Notes under the pieces: generated by a model
The model's input: the letters and a program-made list of their open reading frames with translations, nothing else
What the model was told of the DNA's origin: nothing
Databases searched by the model: none
Part shown: positions 1 through 13,100 of the stretch, piece after piece
Position numbering within the stretch: position 1 is the stretch's first letter
Layout: every line of letters begins with the position of its first letter
Assembly (NCBI RefSeq): GCF_000003815.2
Contig: NC_049991.1
Coordinates: forward strand, 13,122,034-13,186,033
DNA: 64,000 bases
Source of the DNA: Branchiostoma floridae
Lineage: Eukaryota; Chordata; Leptocardii; Amphioxiformes; Branchiostomatidae
Direction: 5' to 3'
Position numbers and translations under genes: made by a program

Positions 1-387
1 TTAAAAGGGTAATACTGATATCCTACTGAAACGAGATGTTTTCAACTTTTTTCACATTAAGCACCAATTAAATGCACATTACTCACTGTACACTGTACAG
101 TGCTTTTTCTGTTTCATGTCTCTGCATCGCTCTTCTGGTAGGGACCAAATGCCTATGCCTGTCCATCTGTATTCATCTTTTTTTTTACATGGTGTAAGAA
201 TGAAAAGTTTGATTTGAGGGTAGCTTGGGCTAGTTACAATCATATGCACTTTTTTTCATTGCATAAAGCATGCTGATTTGCTCTGGACTCTCACAGGCAC
301 AAATTATTTCAGTAGACTCTCAAAATGAGACAGATACTAGGCAATCTGAAGACAAAATGATACACAACTTAATAATTCACAACACAG

Positions 388-2417
388 GTCCAGCAGCTGA
401 TAGGCTACTGCCCACAGTTTGATGCCCTGATTGACCAGATGACCGGCAGGGAGACCCTGTACATGTTTGCCCGGCTCAGGGGTGTGCCTGAGAAGAACAT
501 CAAACCTGTGGTGGACGACCTGCTGCAGGCTCTGATGATAGAGGAACATGCCGACAAGCTTACCAAGGCTTACAGGTGATATATAGTTTGTTTTACAATC
601 AATTCTCATAGTTTCAAGGTGACTCCAGTTCATAATCTTTTAAATCTTAAAATGAATTTGAATGTCTGACTAAAAGTGTATAATTTTGTAAGAGCTGATT
701 TAATCATCCTGACATTTACATTACCAGCCATGGGCCAAATAGATTAGCCTATCACACTTTATCTTAGTTTAATAATTGAAATACATGTAGGTATAGGAAA
801 ACGTGTGCTACCTATTGTAAAGAAACAACTGGATATGCTACTTAACGTAATAGTATTTACTTTGATGAAAGATAAAGTATTTCTTAAGATCACTGTTTCT
901 AGGTGACTGTAGACATTGAAACCTTTACATAAGATTTTCATTATTAACATATATAACTTGTGAAGTTACCACAATGTAATACATGTATGTATCTCACTAT
1001 TTTCCAGTGGTGGCAATAAGAGGAAGTTGAGCACAGCCATTGCGCTGGTGGGAGACCCTCCCATTGTGTTTCTGGACGAGCCCACCACGGGGATGGACCC
1101 TGTAGCCAGGAGGATGCTGTGGGACTCTCTGTGCCAGGTGCGACAGGCGGGCAGGTGTATCGTCATCACCTCTCACAGGTGAGTTGGGAGATAATGGTAG
1201 TCAATGGGATGACATACCACCATAAATCATCATTGATTTTGTTCAGGTGTCAGTCATAAAAAAACAAATAAGTTGTCTGTCCAGGCTTTTAGCCAGGCAC
1301 GCATCCAGGCGTCATTTGGACACTCTAGACGCCATAACACTGGAGAAAAGAGCCTCTGACAAGCATGAAATTCTGATTGACCAGGGATGCCACTAGGTCA
1401 TTTGTGGTCAGTCTTCTACTCTGACCTCTCTGACAGTAATTTTGTCCCTCAGGATACTTTTGGAATGCACCGTCTTAACTTAAAATTCTCAAAATCTCTG
1501 CACCATGGAAGGTGGATGCCCCCTGACCCCCCTACAATAGCCGCGCCTATAAGACTTACATGTACCACGACTCACCAAGAAATGTGGACCACCTGTAATA
1601 ATATCCTAGCTAAAAGCCTGTAGCATGTAACAAGTATTGACATTGAGAATTTTACTTTTTTTTGTTGAAAATGCTAACTCTGTGTACTATACTTTTTTCA
1701 GTATGGAGGAGTGTGAAGCCCTCTGCACCTGTCTTGCCATCATGGTTAATGGACAGTTTAAGTGCCTGGGCAGCACCCAGCACCTGAAGTCCAGGTTTGG
1801 GGAGGGCTACATGCTTATCGCCAAGGTGGCCTGTAACACACCACAGGAGGAGAGACAGAACATCTTGCCACTTAAAGACTTCATAGAGGAGAACTTCCCA
1901 GGTACTGTTTTTTTTGTTCAAATCGTATTGATTGTAATACCTTAAGTTTTCCTTAAGATAGAGTCCACATTTTATATACCTTGATCAATCTTAGATTCAT
2001 TAGCTTAAAGTTACTTTTCATATCTATCTCATCATCACGGCACTTTCCCCCACGGTTGAGGATGGGAGGGAAGTTCTAGTCATCCTGCAGGCCCTTAGGT
2101 GGCTACGAAGATCTGTCTACGAAAGATATATCCCTCCTTCACACATCATCACGTTACTGTAATTGATGTTGATATTATACATTATTATACTGACATTTCC
2201 TCCTCCATCCTATGCTATAGGGAGTATCCTGAAGGACGAACACTACGGTATGGTTCACTACCACGTCAAGGACCGCTCCCTGACTTGGGCCCGGGTGTTC
2301 GGCACCATGGAAAGGGCCAAGACCAGGTTTAACATCGAGGACTACCTTGTAAGCCAGACCTCACTGGAACAAGTGTTCCTCAACTTTGCTAAGTGGCAGA
2401 GACAAACAGATGAGTAG
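388..2417 (+). CDS. ABCA3: ABCA3-like ABC transporter, 3' end (last 4 exons)
   Basis: Exons 388-575, 1008-1178, 1702-1901 and 2221-2417; all junctions are GT-AG and in frame (phases 0/2/2/1), ending in TAG at 2415-2417. The product is the second nucleotide-binding domain and C-terminus of an A-subfamily ABC lipid transporter. Visible in order: GYCPQFDAL (Q-loop region), the signature [10 protein letters not shown], Walker [13 protein letters not shown], the switch histidine in ITSHS, then MEECEAL and [11 protein letters not shown]. The C-terminal block with [21 protein letters not shown] and a short acidic end is closest to vertebrate ABCA3 among members I can recall. In vertebrates ABCA3 loads phospholipid into lamellar bodies; the substrate here is unknown. 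The Walker A exon, first NBD and membrane domains lie left of the window. The gene converges tail-to-tail on DRC3. Subfamily A is certain; ABCA3 rather than a lineage-specific sister is likely. Confidence 0.93.
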
Positions 2418-3636
2418 CTGACAAAAAATATTCAAAACAGATAAAAGCAATGATAGTAAAATGAGCCACTAATGCCTCGAGTTTATTACTGTTGTTACAT
2501 TTCAAATGGAAATTTGTGACTTTAAACTACTCATCTCAGGCAGTGATCAATTTCAATCAAAAGAAAATGATGAAAAAGTAGCACTGTGGGGAATGATTTG
2601 TGCTTAAATGCAATACAGTACACTATTTTCATTGGGAATAACAGGCACCACAGCAAGCATGCACAAATAAGGTTTTTAAGACATAAAACAACATATTGTA
2701 TCACTGAATCTTGAAGAGTTTTCTAACCACGTAAATGGTCGCACTTTAAGTACAACCGAGTATAATGTTATATGGTCCAATAGACATGGGAGTGCATGGA
2801 TGTAAAACAAATTGTTGCAAGCCCACTTAGAGAAATGTTGACTATTTGGTCCTTTTAAAGTTTAAACCCCTTGATCTATAATAAGCTGTAACAGCTGCAA
2901 AATTTTTTAACTTTGTGTAATCTGAATTTTTATATTGTTTATAATCTTATTTTAGTCTAATAGTATGTAATGAGTACAATCAGATCACCGCAATGTAAGT
3001 TGACAGTACAATGTTTTTAAAAATGTAGATTTCTGTTTTTGTGGTTTTGATTTGCTAAGCAACAAAAATGCAGCACCTGATTGTGTACATTTACTTCATG
3101 GAGTGACTCTACTTAGTGGGGTTAGTTGAGAGTAGGTTTCTCAACAGTTGTAACATTATATTCCAATTTTGTTAAATTCCATATCCATACACAGTTGTAA
3201 CAGCCTAGTCTTGAGTAGTGTATTTTACTTAGTAGTGTTTTTGACAAATTTGAAATTCCCAAATTTTCATTTCAAATTGCACTACAGCTGCTATCATACT
3301 TTAAGGCTATCAACTTTTCATAATTAAATATTCTAAGTCATGTAATGTTTTGACCTACAATTGGGTTTGCATGCACATATGCATGTAGCCTGTCCTGAAT
3401 AGATTAGAAACGTATCTATGCCTAAGATGTCCGTAATGTAACAGTGATGTTAAGAAATGACATACTACAGATGTACACATTTAAATTCATAGTCTCCTGG
3501 TGAGGCTCATTTTAAGGTGTAAATAAAGAAATTGATCAGAGAATGCATTTGATAAATACCTGGAAGAGATTTAATGACAAAGATGTACAAAGTTCTTGTT
3601 CAGAATATTTGAGAAAATTTATATCAAGGTAATAAA
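2418..3636 (+). terminator. ABCA3-like 3' UTR with two candidate poly(A) signals
   Basis: AT-rich non-coding sequence follows the stop codon. AATAAA hexamers occur at 3522-3527 and 3631-3636; the second is followed within 30 bp by a T/GT-rich stretch, as expected for a cleavage region. Which one is used cannot be told from sequence. Confidence 0.45.
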
Positions 3637-4305
3637 CCAACAGGTTGAAATGTACACCTTTTGTCTGTTGACTTATTTTTAAAGTAATTTAAAGTAGTTT
3701 ATAATGACATTCATGCAACAGTGACATGTGAAGGGAACTTAAGATACTCCAAGGACGTTATATCACACATCCTTGGATACTCTGACAAGCTCCTATTAAT
3801 AATACATTCAGTCTTGGACAAAGGATGGAATGTCTTTAGTTATGTTTTTTTAGACAATGAATTAGGGAGCCACGGTGACTTAGCATACTGGTGCTCATGA
3901 AATTACAGAAACTGTGCTACTGAGGCTATTTTCAAAGGCAAGTTCACTTTTTCTCTCTACAGACATACAGAAAACTCTCACAAGTGATTGTTCTGATTCC
4001 TTTTAGTTTTAGTAAGGTAACAAGCCTATAGTCAGACTATCCAGTGCATCATGAATATCAATTCCCCTATCAGACAATTTTGACTATTTGTGGCAAAAGA
4101 GTGCAGTGTGGCCTGACTCAATCAGTTATGCTTCTCCATTCAATTAGAAATACAGCCCTGGAAAGCAAATTTTGTCTACATACAACAAGAATCTGGCATT
4201 ATTTACATGGTCAATGTAATATAGTTGGAAGAGCTCAAACTTACAGTGCATAGTAAAGATAAAACATCTACATGTACAAGCAGTCCAATGCTTCTATAAT
4301 TCTAT
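3637..4305. other. Convergent intergenic spacer ABCA3-like / DRC3
   Basis: Between the 3' ends of two convergent genes. It must hold the DRC3 3' UTR on the minus strand. I see no coding exon, RNA gene or clear repeat. Confidence 0.5.
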
Positions 4306-7300
4306 CTATGCTGCCTGGATTTCAAATGTCTCCACTTCCTCCCTGAGATGGTCGATGAAGTTGTTGATCTCGGACACGCGGTGACGGTTGCGTTTGACCT
4401 CCTCCTCGTTGTGCACGCGCTCCATCAGCGCTGCCAGCCAGTTGTTGGCTCGCGTGATGATGTCATCCTCCTTGTTGTCGATCTTTAGCAGGTGGAGATC
4501 ATGTGATGCACCTACTGCGTTGGTGATGGTGTCTTTGTCCACAAACAGCTAAGGGCAGAAAGGTCATCAACGAATGTTTATCTGATATCCTGTGCCTTAC
4601 TGATTCACATGTTTTTGATTGGCTTGAGGTGCCTTCTTTGATTTTTATTACAGGTGCCTTACATTTTGCAACTGTGTAAGTCCAGAATACGAACTCATAT
4701 TTCCTTTATAACTTAGCCCAATTCTATCCTTAGAAAACTTAAGCCTATTGGAGACGTGGTTAGGTGATTGCAGATATGATATTTCTTTGAGATAATAACT
4801 ATCTGTGTCTTTTTTTTTAACTTTAAATTTACAAAATCAAAAAGATGTCCTACCATTCTGACATCATCAGGCAGTTCATCATCCAGCTCATTCTTCACCA
4901 TCTTCTCCAAGGTTACTATGGCAACCTCCAGCAGTTTCTCATTGTGCGTGTTCTCAAGGTCACGGCACTGAGAGATCGTAAGCTTAGGTTAAGGAAATGA
5001 TAGTTTTCATATTATGTATAGAAAACATATTGAATAGTCTTGTGATTTGTTTTCGTAGCAATCAATGTGTTCAAAAACTAACCTAGGGTATAGTAGAGTG
5101 GAGTAGAGTTCTTCTGGCACAGGTAGGAAAATCCAGTTCCAATTTAGGCCACTCTTCAAAACCTCTACTAGTTATTCACATTGATAAAAAACTTTTTCAG
5201 AAATTGGTACCTGGTTTTGTTTGTATTGCACAGTACATGCACATCCAGTAATGCACATGTACAAATGTATGTGACATCAGGTGAATTCACTTCACAGATT
5301 CATTTTAACTGTAGACAAAACAAAGACTTGCAAGAGTGAGGACTCTGTACAAATGAAAGGATATAGTGCTTGAACATTCTCCACAAAGGTTGACACCATA
5401 TCAGCCATGTTCCGTTCAAACTCCTTGATGGTATCCTGAAAGGGCACAAAGAAAAATAGAAGTTAACAAAAATTGTAGCTATAGGTTTCGTCATCCTTTA
5501 TTGATACAACCTTATAATTTACATAGCAGTGTAGCTTATAATAAGTGTCTGTCTTGTTTATTAACTTCAGCCTCACATTGAAAGGTTAACAGGATAAGTT
5601 ACATATATCCAGTTGCTTGTCAATGATTAACATTTGTATTGTGTATCTTAATCGAATGTCTAAACTTCATCAAGAACATAAAAGATGGTGTGTCATAAGC
5701 CACACTACAATCAATAATAGATACATGTAGTTTATCTGGCAGTAGCATGATGTTCCAAAATAAAGCTCAGAAGCTATGTGCTCAACTGTTCGAATGGTAA
5801 CAGTGGTGTTCAAAGGCTATCAAGCTGGCCATGCCCTTTGGCATATAGCAGTTAGCGAGTTGGGTTTGTCTCCGGGGGTCAGGAGACTTTCTGCTTGCTT
5901 CTCACAGTGTCATACCTCTAGCTGGTCCACCAGCTGCATCTCCAGGGCCATCAGTCCATCCCATAACTTGTCAATTTCCTTGTTGTGCTGCTCCAGGGAG
6001 GTGTCGATGTGCGCCTGGTCACTGCTCTGTGCCAGCTCAGTAAACAACTGCAGAAAGTCAATTGTCGTATACAATGTATATGTCAGTCAGTAGATCTAGA
6101 AAATCTGCATACAATGCATTTAATTAATTGGGGTGGGCAAACTACTCTTTCTTCACAGCCAGGGGCTGAATTGTGAGGAGCATAACAATTGGCTGGGTTA
6201 AATTACAAGTGTCTGAAGCAGCTGCAATTCGGCACTAGCTTAAATGTACCGCTTTTGTGATGATGAAGATTTATATGTGTAATGCATAGTTGGTACTAAC
6301 AAAAAACATCTTGTAAAGAAGAATTCACACACTTAGCTAGCTACATTTAAATATGATCAAATAATTTGAGTTCACCCCTCTTTAACCTACAGTGAGGAAA
6401 ACAGAACTATCATGCTGACTGCACCTTTCTCCGATACTCGTTGAAATCGTTGATTTTCCTCATGCCCATGTTCCTGTTATCCTCCTTTGCTTCGTCCACG
6501 GCAGTCTGGAAGCCGCTGACTTCATCCCCACGTCTCTGGTGTTCCTTCAGACCGTACTCAAATATCTGCTGGCAGATAGCTGTGTACTTTTCTTTATAGG
6601 TGGGGCAAGAATTAAGGAACAAACCAACAAAAGTGGATTCTATTTTGTCTCCTAAGAAGTCGTTTAATGACTCAGAGTTATCTAAACAGAAACAGAAACA
6701 GTAGCAATGCCCCCTTCCTAAATCTTAGCCTGGTATCCAGCTGTATTATAGCTCCTGAGTCTCTTTTGTCTGCTTGGGAGCTGTAATATGGCTGGATACC
6801 AAGTTCAGATTAAATCTTGCTTGAATTGTAAACTCTATTTCTTGAACCCATTTTAGGCCAAGAATGTCCTTTCACTTTTCTCCCCATTTAGAACTGATAT
6901 ACATTTTGCTAATTGGTTGAATGTACATATACATGGCCAGTATCTAATTCTACGTTAACTTCACAGTAGTAAAGGATATCCAGTGAGAAGTTCATCCACC
7001 CCTGGGAGTAGAGCCAGTTTGGGGCCCTCCGTGTCATCTGCAAACATGGAGTCAAACAGAGCTGAGCCATTCAAGTTCTCCACATAGGCACCCTGAAAGG
7101 AGGAGGGGGATAAAAGAACTGTCAAAGTGCTGAAATGTCTGTTGTTATTAAGGATTTCTGTACAAAGAGGACACTCAATTTATTCAGTTCAAAAAGTTCC
7201 AATAAAATCTTATGTTGTGTTACAATGAAACGAAAGTAAAAAGATATAACTGCAGTGCTGTGCATGGGTACATATGTATGTTCTTGAGTTCACATTGTAT

Positions 7301-10118
7301 GTAACAACGAGTTAAACATCAGCATGCTACATTTTGTATGACATTATTCGCTGAGAACCAACATATAACAACAGAAAAAGTGGTTCTAATACATATAACT
7401 AATACACTATACCTGTACTACTCAGGTATAACCACAGGTATGAAGTATACTTTTCTCTGACCTTGTGCAAGTTGAATTCTGTTTCCTTTGCCTCCTGGTC
7501 CTCAATCCTCTTCCTTGCTTGTTCCTCATTGTGCTCCAGTTGCTGGATGGGATATGTGTACTGCTCATTGGCTGCTGCCCTCTGTAACACATGGTTGTAA
7601 TTGGTCATAACTCAGGTCTTGTGATCATTTGAAAACTAACTAGAAAGGCCGACATTTGCTTGAGAGCAAATGCAGCATATTTCAGCCATCTCCCTCCCCA
7701 TGCAACAACAGACTATTCCAAAATCACCCATGTGCAAGAATCGAACACTTTTGTTTAAAAGTCACTTCCACTAATGACACTTAATGACACCCAAAAATGA
7801 ATCTTACAAAATTCCTAGTGCAAGAATGGACTCTTCCAGTGCACCCCATGTGAATTTGCACAATAGACCAGTCCAGAAATACTCTCACTGAAAACATGGT
7901 CAAGGTTGAACTAAGCAAAAAAGGCATGAAAAGGTAAAATAGACCAGTCCAAAAACACTTCCACTAAAAATGGAATATTGAATTATCACCTTTCTAAAAC
8001 TAAATTTGAAAACATCCCCATGCAAGAATGGACTCTTTTTGCGATGCCCCTATGTAAAGTGGTGCAGTCCAAAAATACTAAAATTGGACTTGGACGTAAT
8101 CACCAAAGTCCCAAAAATGGAGTTTAAAAATCCCCCCATGTAAGGATCGACTCTTCCAACACAACATCTTTAAAATTGCAAAGTTGACCAGTCAAAAAAT
8201 AACCACACTGAAACACTTTGACATATCAAATCACCAAAGTCCATAAACAAATTTTTAAAAAATGCCCCCCTCCATGCAAGAATGGACTCTTCCAGTACCC
8301 CATGTAAGATTGCAAAATAGTCCAGTTCAAAAATACTCCCATTGAGAGACATTATATAATCAACAGTCCAAAGATGAATTTAAAAAATATGTACCCCCTC
8401 CGTGCCAGAATGGACTCATCCAGATAACACCGGGCTCACTGATTGGCTGCCAATCCCCTTCGGGATGTTGACTCAGGCTACGTGATTGGTTGCCTCTTTA
8501 ATCAAGTTACTAGTATATATAGACATGTGCACATGCTGTCTTCAGGTGAGAGAGGTCAACGACCTTGAGGTCGTTGACCCTCTGGCCAGTGGAGAATTAC
8601 TAAAAAAGTACCCAAATATATCATTTTGAAGTGGTTTATGCCAGAAATTATACATGGGTCATTTGAATGAATATCTAGTGCACCTATTTACCAAAATGTA
8701 GGTCATTTGGTTACAAGACCAGGGAACAGGAGCCAAAAGCGTACGTTTTTGGTCAAACAATGGCCAGAAAATTCCAAAATTAAGCATTTTGTTGTACCGT
8801 ATGCCAAAGGTGTCAATGAATTCATGTGCGCATATGTAGACGGCACTCCTATACCAAATTTCAGGTCATTTGGTTGTAAAATGGGGGTATAGGAGCCAAA
8901 AAATGTCATTTCTGGGGCAGAAAATGCCAAAAATGCCAAAATTAAGCACTTTGCTGTACCGTATGCCAAAATTGTTTTTAGAATTTTGTGGGCACAGTGT
9001 TCTCACCAGGCCTTTTCAGCATAGCGGGCCGATACGCTGTGGGCTGGAAAAATGACGCTGTAAAAAGCCCGCTACGCTGTATTTTCACCCAGCGTAGCGG
9101 CAAAAAAATGGGGGAAAACTGGAAAAATACCGTAGTAAAAATGCGAAAGCACGTGCCAAGCACGCGCCTCCGCTGTTTCAGGAAGTTTCAGCTCGAAGGG
9201 AGGTGTTTTATAGCACCCCGCGTACCGCTATCTCGCAGCCCCCACCCAGGACCGCCCCTTTGCGCGGCGTGCGTTCTGTACTGTAAACAGAGAACCGGCA
9301 CAAAACTTGTAAAAAGTTTCGGTTCAAGTCCGGTTAAAATCGGAACGGCAAGAAACGCTTCTTGGACTTGCACAAAAATAGCACTTGTATACATTCCCTT
9401 TTATGTTGCAGTATACTTGTAAATCATCTAAAACCTTCCAAAGATCGAGAAATTTGCGTTGAGAAATGACGAAAACATCGTGCGTGCATGCAGGCAGCTA
9501 GCGGTAATGGCGGCGAAAACATCGTAAAATCTCGCAAAAAATTCTCGCGAGATCTGATGCGTCTCTGTGACGTCAGGGGAAGCTAGCGATCTCATTGGTT
9601 TAGGATAAACAACAGCAACGACCGCCATTTTTAGAGCAAATTTTACCGTATTTTACCCCGAAAATTTCTGCCGTTTTGGAGATTTTGCGGGCCCAAAACT
9701 CATATCAAAAGGAAGCAAAGGTATTCTTGTTGTTTTTACGTCCAACACCTCTTATGTGAACGCATTATTCGTCCGCCGATCGCGAACTTGAAAGTCGGCC
9801 GGGGATTCCCCGTGCCGAGCACATGTTTCTGCGTGTTTTGTTCTGTTTACGATGAAAAAAAATACGATGGAAACAGAGACTGTCAAAGTTGTTTATCTAG
9901 AAAAAGTTGGTGGCAAACCGGACAATATTTATGAGTACTGTTGAGCTGAGTAAAGTTTGTTGTTTATGAGTTTTTAGTTGTCTTTGATGCTTTGACTCAA
10001 AGTATCGTTACGTCAAACTGCTACAATTATCGTAGATATGCCCCTAAAAACTGATACAATAAGCCTTCTGAATAGCCTAAAATGCAAGAGCTTCCGGGGG
10101 GCTTCGCCCCCCTGGGGC

Positions 10119-10149
<31 letters not shown>

Positions 10150-13100
10150 CGGGGGCCTTCGGCGGCCCCCGAACCCCTGCCCGACGCTGGGAAAAAATCC
10201 TGGTGAGAACACTGGGGCATATGATCAAGGCACCTCTGTACCAAATTTTAGGTCATTCGGCTGTAACACCAGGGAACAGGGGGGCAAAATGTACATAAAA
10301 ATTGCAAAAAACATGAATAAAATCATTTTAAAGGAAGATATGAAAAAAATGAGAAAAAAGCACATGGGTATTGACCCATTCTACCCTTGTGCCAAATTTC
10401 AAGTAATTCGGTCCAGGAACGACGGAGTTGAATCGATTTGAAGATTTGACAGGAGAAAGAAAGAAACATTACGAATACAATATATTTCACCATACCTATG
10501 GTATGGCTGAAATATAAAAAAATATCCAATACTCATTGTGATTGGTCATTGGTGTTTAGATGATTTCTTTAGGATGGTGACTGTATAGCTATGCCTAAAA
10601 TTTACTATATTCCTGCATTTAAATGCTTAATCTAAAAAGAACGAAAAACATCATCCACTTTTGCAATTTATTGAAGTTATTACAGTTACGAGGGGCGTGC
10701 AATTAGTAATGGTCCTGACCCATTTCCCATAGCAGGAGATTAATGAAACTTGGCACAGTTATTAGTCTTTCTCTTCATAGGAATCATCCAGAGTTATGCA
10801 TTTCTCCCATCGTTTGATGCAGCTCTGGACACCGATTTTGTAGGACACCCCAGGTTGGTCCTCCAACTGATGCCTCATCAATGGCACAAGAGGGACGACC
10901 AGGTCTGGGAGCTGTTTCCACAGACTTCCAGCCACGTTTGAATTCAGGATGCCAGCGTTTTACAAGGTCATATGATGGGGCATCATCACCATAAGTTTCA
11001 TTTATTTCATCAAAAGTCTTCTTTGGTGTGCGTCCTTTCAAATACAAAAACCGGATCACTGCGCGACACTCAACTGGTTCCATTTCACACCTGGTCCATT
11101 TCGCACCTGACTAAGTTCAAACACCAGTAAATCAGAAACCACAATTAGTTCAGAGCTGTCTTTTGCAACATAACCCAAAGAGATATGAATTATTACACAT
11201 ACAAAATTTCATTTAGATCAGACAACTGGAAGTGGGTCAGGACCATTACTTATTGCACGCCCCTCGTAACTGTAAATTCATTTGTTTTTCACAGTAAAAG
11301 GGGAAAAGAGGTCTTGCAGTGTATTAACTTTGTGGCTCAAACAATATTCTGTATTACAGTTGGATTGCACATTGGAAAAGTATATTCACTGCGTAACAAA
11401 TTTGCCGCAGAGAAATCAGTGCAAAAACCATGAAAACGAAACCACTGCAACCGTTTAAAATATCTCTGATCAGCTATATCTTTCTTCAACCACCTGTATG
11501 ATTCTGACTTACGGTGTTCTCATCAATAAGCCTGTAGTCCAGGAACTGCAGGCTTGGTAGGTAGGCGATCACATAGTGCTTGAAGTTGGGATCATCACAG
11601 AACGGGTTCCCATTCAGGTTCAGTGTCTTCAGCTGTTTAAATCTTCTCAGGTAGATCAGCTGGATGACAAAAGTAATAATAATGGTTTTAACTGCATGAA
11701 ATGAAGATAAAAACATCTGGTTTGGATTACAGCAGCATACTATAATCATTGCAACATTGTGAAGCATTGTTTGAAGAGTGAGGTTGGCTAGAAATATTTC
11801 TTTCATTGATACTTGAAATTAGTAACTCCTTCTACCCCATAACATATTTCTTAGTGTATACAAGACATTCAAGCCATCGAGCAACAATGGAAATTACACT
11901 ATCATTATCAAGAGTTACTTTATCAAGAGTAGATACATGTATCTGTATCTGTATCTATATAGCCGGTATAACCGCCCTTCGGCGTAACACACCAGCTTCG
12001 CAGGCACGCGGCGCGGCAGCAGCTGGTTATATTACACTGAACGACTCATCACACCTAACTTTTGCACATCTATATGCAAGTGTTCTCTGAAACTATCCAG
12101 AGAAGACGCCCCTACTGTGCTTGGTGATAACATATTCCACTCTACAATAGTTCTGGGGAAATAGGAATTTTTGAACACATCAATCCTAGGTTGGTAACTC
12201 TGGTACTTGAAAGCATGACTGTTTCTAGTTCGTTTTTGAGCTGGTGTTAGATACTTATCAGTCGGTACGTCCACCAGTTTATTGGTCATTTTGTACATCA
12301 TACAAAGTCTGGACATTTTCCTCCTGTCTTCAAGTGATGTCCACTGCAGATCTGTTTTCATTTTGGTAACACTAGCATCTCTGCTGTAGTTGTTTGTACA
12401 GAATCTGGCAGCTTGGTTCTGTACCCTTTCCAGTTTATCTTTGTCTTTCTTTGTATACGGATCCCATACTGTTGCAGCATATTCAAGATTTGGTCTTACC
12501 AGTGACGTGTATGCAAGTGATTTTACCCTGGCTGGGCATGCCCACATGTATCACAATTGGAATGTAAATGTCTGATGTATCAGTTTCAAACTTTTAGACT
12601 TCAAAGTTTGATGATATAAAATATGTAACTAATCATGTTGAACTTGCATACATTTTCCAGCTGGTCCAGCTCATTGTTGCCCACTGACAGGACATGCAGG
12701 TCCACCAGGGCATCCATGTTCTCTATACTGGAGATCTTGTTGTTGTACAGGGTCAGGTCTCGGATCTTAGTCAGCTTGTCTAGGCCCTCTATCACCTCAA
12801 TGTTGTTGAATGAGAGGTCTGTGTGACATGGCAAAGAATAATCTGTGAGACAATACATTCTTTACCCTTCTCCCTGCAGCCTACGTCTATAACCAACAGA
12901 CACTTTAGTGTGCTTAAAGTAAGGTTTAAGTATTGTTTACATGTGGTACTCAGAGAATTGAGAGAAAGCAAACTATGGCACCAGCGTTGGTTTTCCTGGT
13001 CACTAAAATGTTTAAAAGTATGCTACAAAGACAATTGCTCCAAAATTCACAAACTTTTATCGAGCCTGCTTCACAATAAACTTTTCAATGACATATTTCA

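Larger units (their letters stand above)
7640..10520 (+). mobile_element. Helentron-like non-autonomous element, copy A (with nested insertion)
   Basis: It starts at CTAGAAAGGCCGACATTTGC followed by a small hairpin (ATTTGCT/AGCAAAT), the same left end as copy B at 18481. It ends in GATTTGACAGGAGAA, a short purine microsatellite and a terminal hairpin at 10481-10517. The left subterminal motif ATATTTCAGCCAT (7677-7689) is the exact reverse complement of the right hairpin arm ATGGCTGAAATAT (10503-10515). The core contains ~130 bp tandem units (7730-8425) and ~162 bp units shared with copy B (8590-8994 and 10215-10440). Subterminal inverted repeats, tandem-repeat core, microsatellite and 3' stem-loop are the known architecture of HINE/DINE-1 and bivalve 'pearl' elements. 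No Rep/helicase coding sequence is visible. Exact ends are uncertain. It lies in DRC3 intron 5. Confidence 0.75.

Noticed and set aside
5365-5500. Reading DRC3 exon 9 through a GT donor at TTTGTAC
   Set aside because: It leaves the wrong phase for exon 10 and adds residues with no counterpart; the ATATCC boundary fits exactly.
12032-12547. 171-codon minus-strand frame as a host gene
   Set aside because: It is the C-terminal end of a non-LTR reverse transcriptase with a 3' microsatellite tail, i.e. a LINE fragment.
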